DNA of 64,000 nt from Neobacillus vireti (GTDB taxonomy: Bacteria > Bacillota > Bacilli > Bacillales > Cytobacillaceae), in assembly GCF_001026695.1 (NCBI RefSeq), contig NZ_LDNB01000017.1, forward strand, positions 62,206-126,205, given 5' to 3'. The notes beneath the pieces were generated by a model that had not been told where the DNA came from, did not search any database, and saw only the letters and a list, made by a program, of their open reading frames with translations. Shown here in pieces: positions 62,335 to 64,000 of this stretch. Both the position numbers and the translations under genes were made by a program. How positions within the stretch are numbered: position 1 is the stretch's first letter; each line of letters starts with the position of its first letter.

Positions 62335-64000
62335 TTGAAAAGTATAGCACTATTTGGATTAACGGGTCAGGGGGTTGAAACTGCCGGTGAAATCCTTTCA
62401 AAAGTTATTGAATCCCTTGGATATACTCATCGAAATTGGCGTGATTTTTCAACCATCATTCGTGGTGGAAATACTTCTTTTGAGATTTATATTGCCGATA
62501 AGTTTGAAACTGAATCCCCGCCAAGAATGGAAGAAATCGATTTGGCCATTGTTTGGACCGATGAAGGTGTCGATCGGTATTTATCCAGGTTAAAAGATAA
62601 GTCCATGATATTTGGTCCTAATAATGTTAAGAGCATACCAAGTGAGCATCAAGAAAATCCTCCTAAACTTGGATTTAACGTTTGGTCTTTAGGGATTATA
62701 TGTGGACATCTAGGTATTCCGTATCAACAGGTATTGAAAGAGGTGGAAATGAAATTTAAAAAGGAGAAAAATACCGATTTATTCGAGGCAGGTTATCAAT
62801 TGGGATTAACAGTTTTATCTGGTGAACCATTAATCGACCTTGGGATTGAAAATGTAACCATCTCTGGAAATGATGCATTATGCCTTGGGGGAATTGCCGC
62901 AGATGTAAGGTATTATTACGGATATCCAATAACTCCAGCTTCCGAAATATTGGAGAACTTCTCAAAGTGGCTGCCGCCTTTAGGGGGAGGAACCTTTCAG
63001 GTAGAAGATGAGATAGCAGCAATCCATGCTGCATTAGGATGCAGTTATGCCGGTAAACGTACATTTGTTGCAACTAGTGGACCTGGATTAGCGTTAATGA
63101 CCGAAGGGTTGGGTTATGCAGCGGCAACAGAAATCCCACTGGTGTTAGTAGATAATCAACGCGGTGGACCTTCAACTGGAATGCCAACCAAAACCGAACA
63201 AAGTGATTTATTACACCTTATGAATGCAGGACATGGGGAATTTGCCCGTATCCTACTCACCCCAACAAGTGTGTTAGATTGTATCGTCACAATTCAAGAA
63301 GCACTCAACCTCTCAGAATATTATCAATGCCCCGTGATTATTGCATTAGATTTAGATCTTGCACTTAGGAAGATATCCATTCCATGGGAAAAAGTTGAAA
63401 GCGCTATCAGGTCTGTTGAAATCGACCGTGGACCTACTATTTTAGAATCACAAATTGAAGGAACTTATAAAAGATTTGAAGCAGTAGGCAGTTCTCCTCC
63501 ACTTCGAACTGTTCCTGGGGTAAAAGGTGGAGCATACGTAGCCAGTGGAGATGAGCATGATGAAAGAGGCTTAATGGAACCTGACTTTAAAAAGGTTCGA
63601 AGTACATTGCATATCAGAAGGTTAAATAAGGCTAACTCCATTCGATATAATAGACCCTTCTCCACAATCGGTGATAAAGACGCCCCAATTACTATCATTG
63701 GAACAGGGGCAATGGGAGAATTAATTGAAAACTTTGTAAAGGATAACCCTAGTGTTTATCAAGGCTTGCTCATACGTCAGCTTGCTCCTTTACCAAAGGA
63801 AGAATTAACAGTAGCATTGAAAAATTCCAAGAGAATTGTTGTCGCAGAGTATAATGCTAAAGCCCAAATACGAACTATTTTAAAACCTGGGTTAGAGAAT
63901 AAAGAAGTTCATTCACTTTTAAGGTTTGATGGTGAACACTTTACTGACAAAGAATTTAATGAAGAAATCTTTACCATTTTAAACGAAGTTACAAGTAATC
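62335..64000 (+). CDS. 2-oxoacid:acceptor oxidoreductase, fused gamma-alpha subunit (KorA-like), 5' part
   Basis: Starts at TTG 62335 after AAAGGAGGAAA and stays open to the window end (555 codons). The first ~180 residues are a gamma domain (IALFGLTGQGVETAGEILSK, FSTIIRGGNTSFEIYI); the alpha/Pyr domain follows (YYYGYPITPASEILENFS, EDEIAAIHAALGCSYAGKRT, TSGPGLALMTEGLGYA), with a later transketolase-C-like part (ITIIGTGAMGELIE). It oxidatively decarboxylates a 2-oxo acid to acyl-CoA with ferredoxin as acceptor; a beta subunit should follow outside the window. Confidence 0.88.
   Translation, partial: MKSIALFGLTGQGVETAGEILSKVIESLGYTHRNWRDFSTIIRGGNTSFEIYIADKFETESPPRMEEIDLAIVWTDEGVDRYLSRLKDKSMIFGPNNVKSIPSEHQENPPKLGFNVWSLGIICGHLGIPYQQVLKEVEMKFKKEKNTDLFEAGYQLGLTVLSGEPLIDLGIENVTISGNDALCLGGIAADVRYYYGYPITPASEILENFSKWLPPLGGGTFQVEDEIAAIHAALGCSYAGKRTFVATSGPGLALMTEGLGYAAATEIPLVLVDNQRGGPSTGMPTKTEQSDLLHLMNAGHGEFARILLTPTSVLDCIVTIQEALNLSEYYQCPVIIALDLDLALRKISIPWEKVESAIRSVEIDRGPTILESQIEGTYKRFEAVGSSPPLRTVPGVKGGAYVASGDEHDERGLMEPDFKKVRSTLHIRRLNKANSIRYNRPFSTIGDKDAPITIIGTGAMGELIENFVKDNPSVYQGLLIRQLAPLPKEELTVALKNSKRIVVAEYNAKAQIRTILKPGLENKEVHSLLRFDGEHFTDKEFNEEIFTILNEVTSN

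Overview
The window reads as chromosomal DNA of a low-G+C, spore-forming Bacillaceae bacterium (Bacillus, Neobacillus or Peribacillus-like). The evidence is Firmicute ribosome binding sites (AAGGAGG) with many TTG/GTG starts, a SigB-type promoter, Spx and IDEAL-domain proteins, a DUF3231 protein, and CcpA-type cre sites. The genus is inferred. No tRNA, rRNA or CRISPR array was seen.

Region 1 (1-15.7 kb) holds mostly single housekeeping or accessory genes: the end of an osmoprotectant-binding protein, a thioredoxin, a DUF2187 protein, two threonine-aldolase-like PLP enzymes, a class I glutamine amidotransferase, a CyuA/UPF0597 protein, an iron alcohol dehydrogenase, an M24 peptidase, a methyltransferase, a heptad-repeat coiled coil, a CAP-domain secreted protein, a DadA-like oxidoreductase, an arylamine N-acetyltransferase and a PadR/DUF2812 pair. 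Region 2 (15.7-26 kb) has a Kv-like potassium channel flanked by two broken glutaredoxin copies, a DUF3231 protein, a SigB-driven short-chain dehydrogenase, a deleted histidine kinase, DoxX, an aldose epimerase, and an Spx / BA3454 / Rrf2 / IDEAL stress block. Three matching palindromes tie that block together.

Region 3 (26-46 kb) is a decay-rich accessory zone. Intact genes include an AI-2E transporter, a polysaccharide deacetylase, a Trp-rich 18-residue-repeat protein, a TetR/YhgE-type transporter pair and a secreted GH84 enzyme. They are interspersed with truncated or frameshifted genes: VOC, UvrD C-terminus, an SF2 helicase C-terminus, a Dph6-like C-terminus, an acyl-CoA ligase, a tyrosine integrase and a nuclease-like fragment. 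A dispersed palindrome family (arms GGTGCCTGACCCCC / GGGGGTCAGGCACC) recurs throughout and several copies abut broken genes.

Region 4 (46.4-64 kb) is a coherent catabolic island. It has an IclR regulator, then operon A (zinc alcohol dehydrogenase, two amidohydrolase-like proteins, a complete LIV-type ABC importer) and operon B (short-chain dehydrogenase, quinone-oxidoreductase-like enoyl reductase, aldehyde dehydrogenase, acetolactate-synthase-like ThDP enzyme, PRISE-like reductase). A divergent GntR regulator and a fused 2-oxoacid:acceptor oxidoreductase follow, the latter running off the window. Operons A and B share one promoter design: a cre site on the -35 and a TTCCG-N5-CGGAA palindrome with a half-site 20 bp upstream. 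The substrate is not known; import, alcohol/ketone oxidation, enone reduction, C-C cleavage by ThDP chemistry and aldehyde oxidation can be inferred. This island is the best candidate for an undescribed system.
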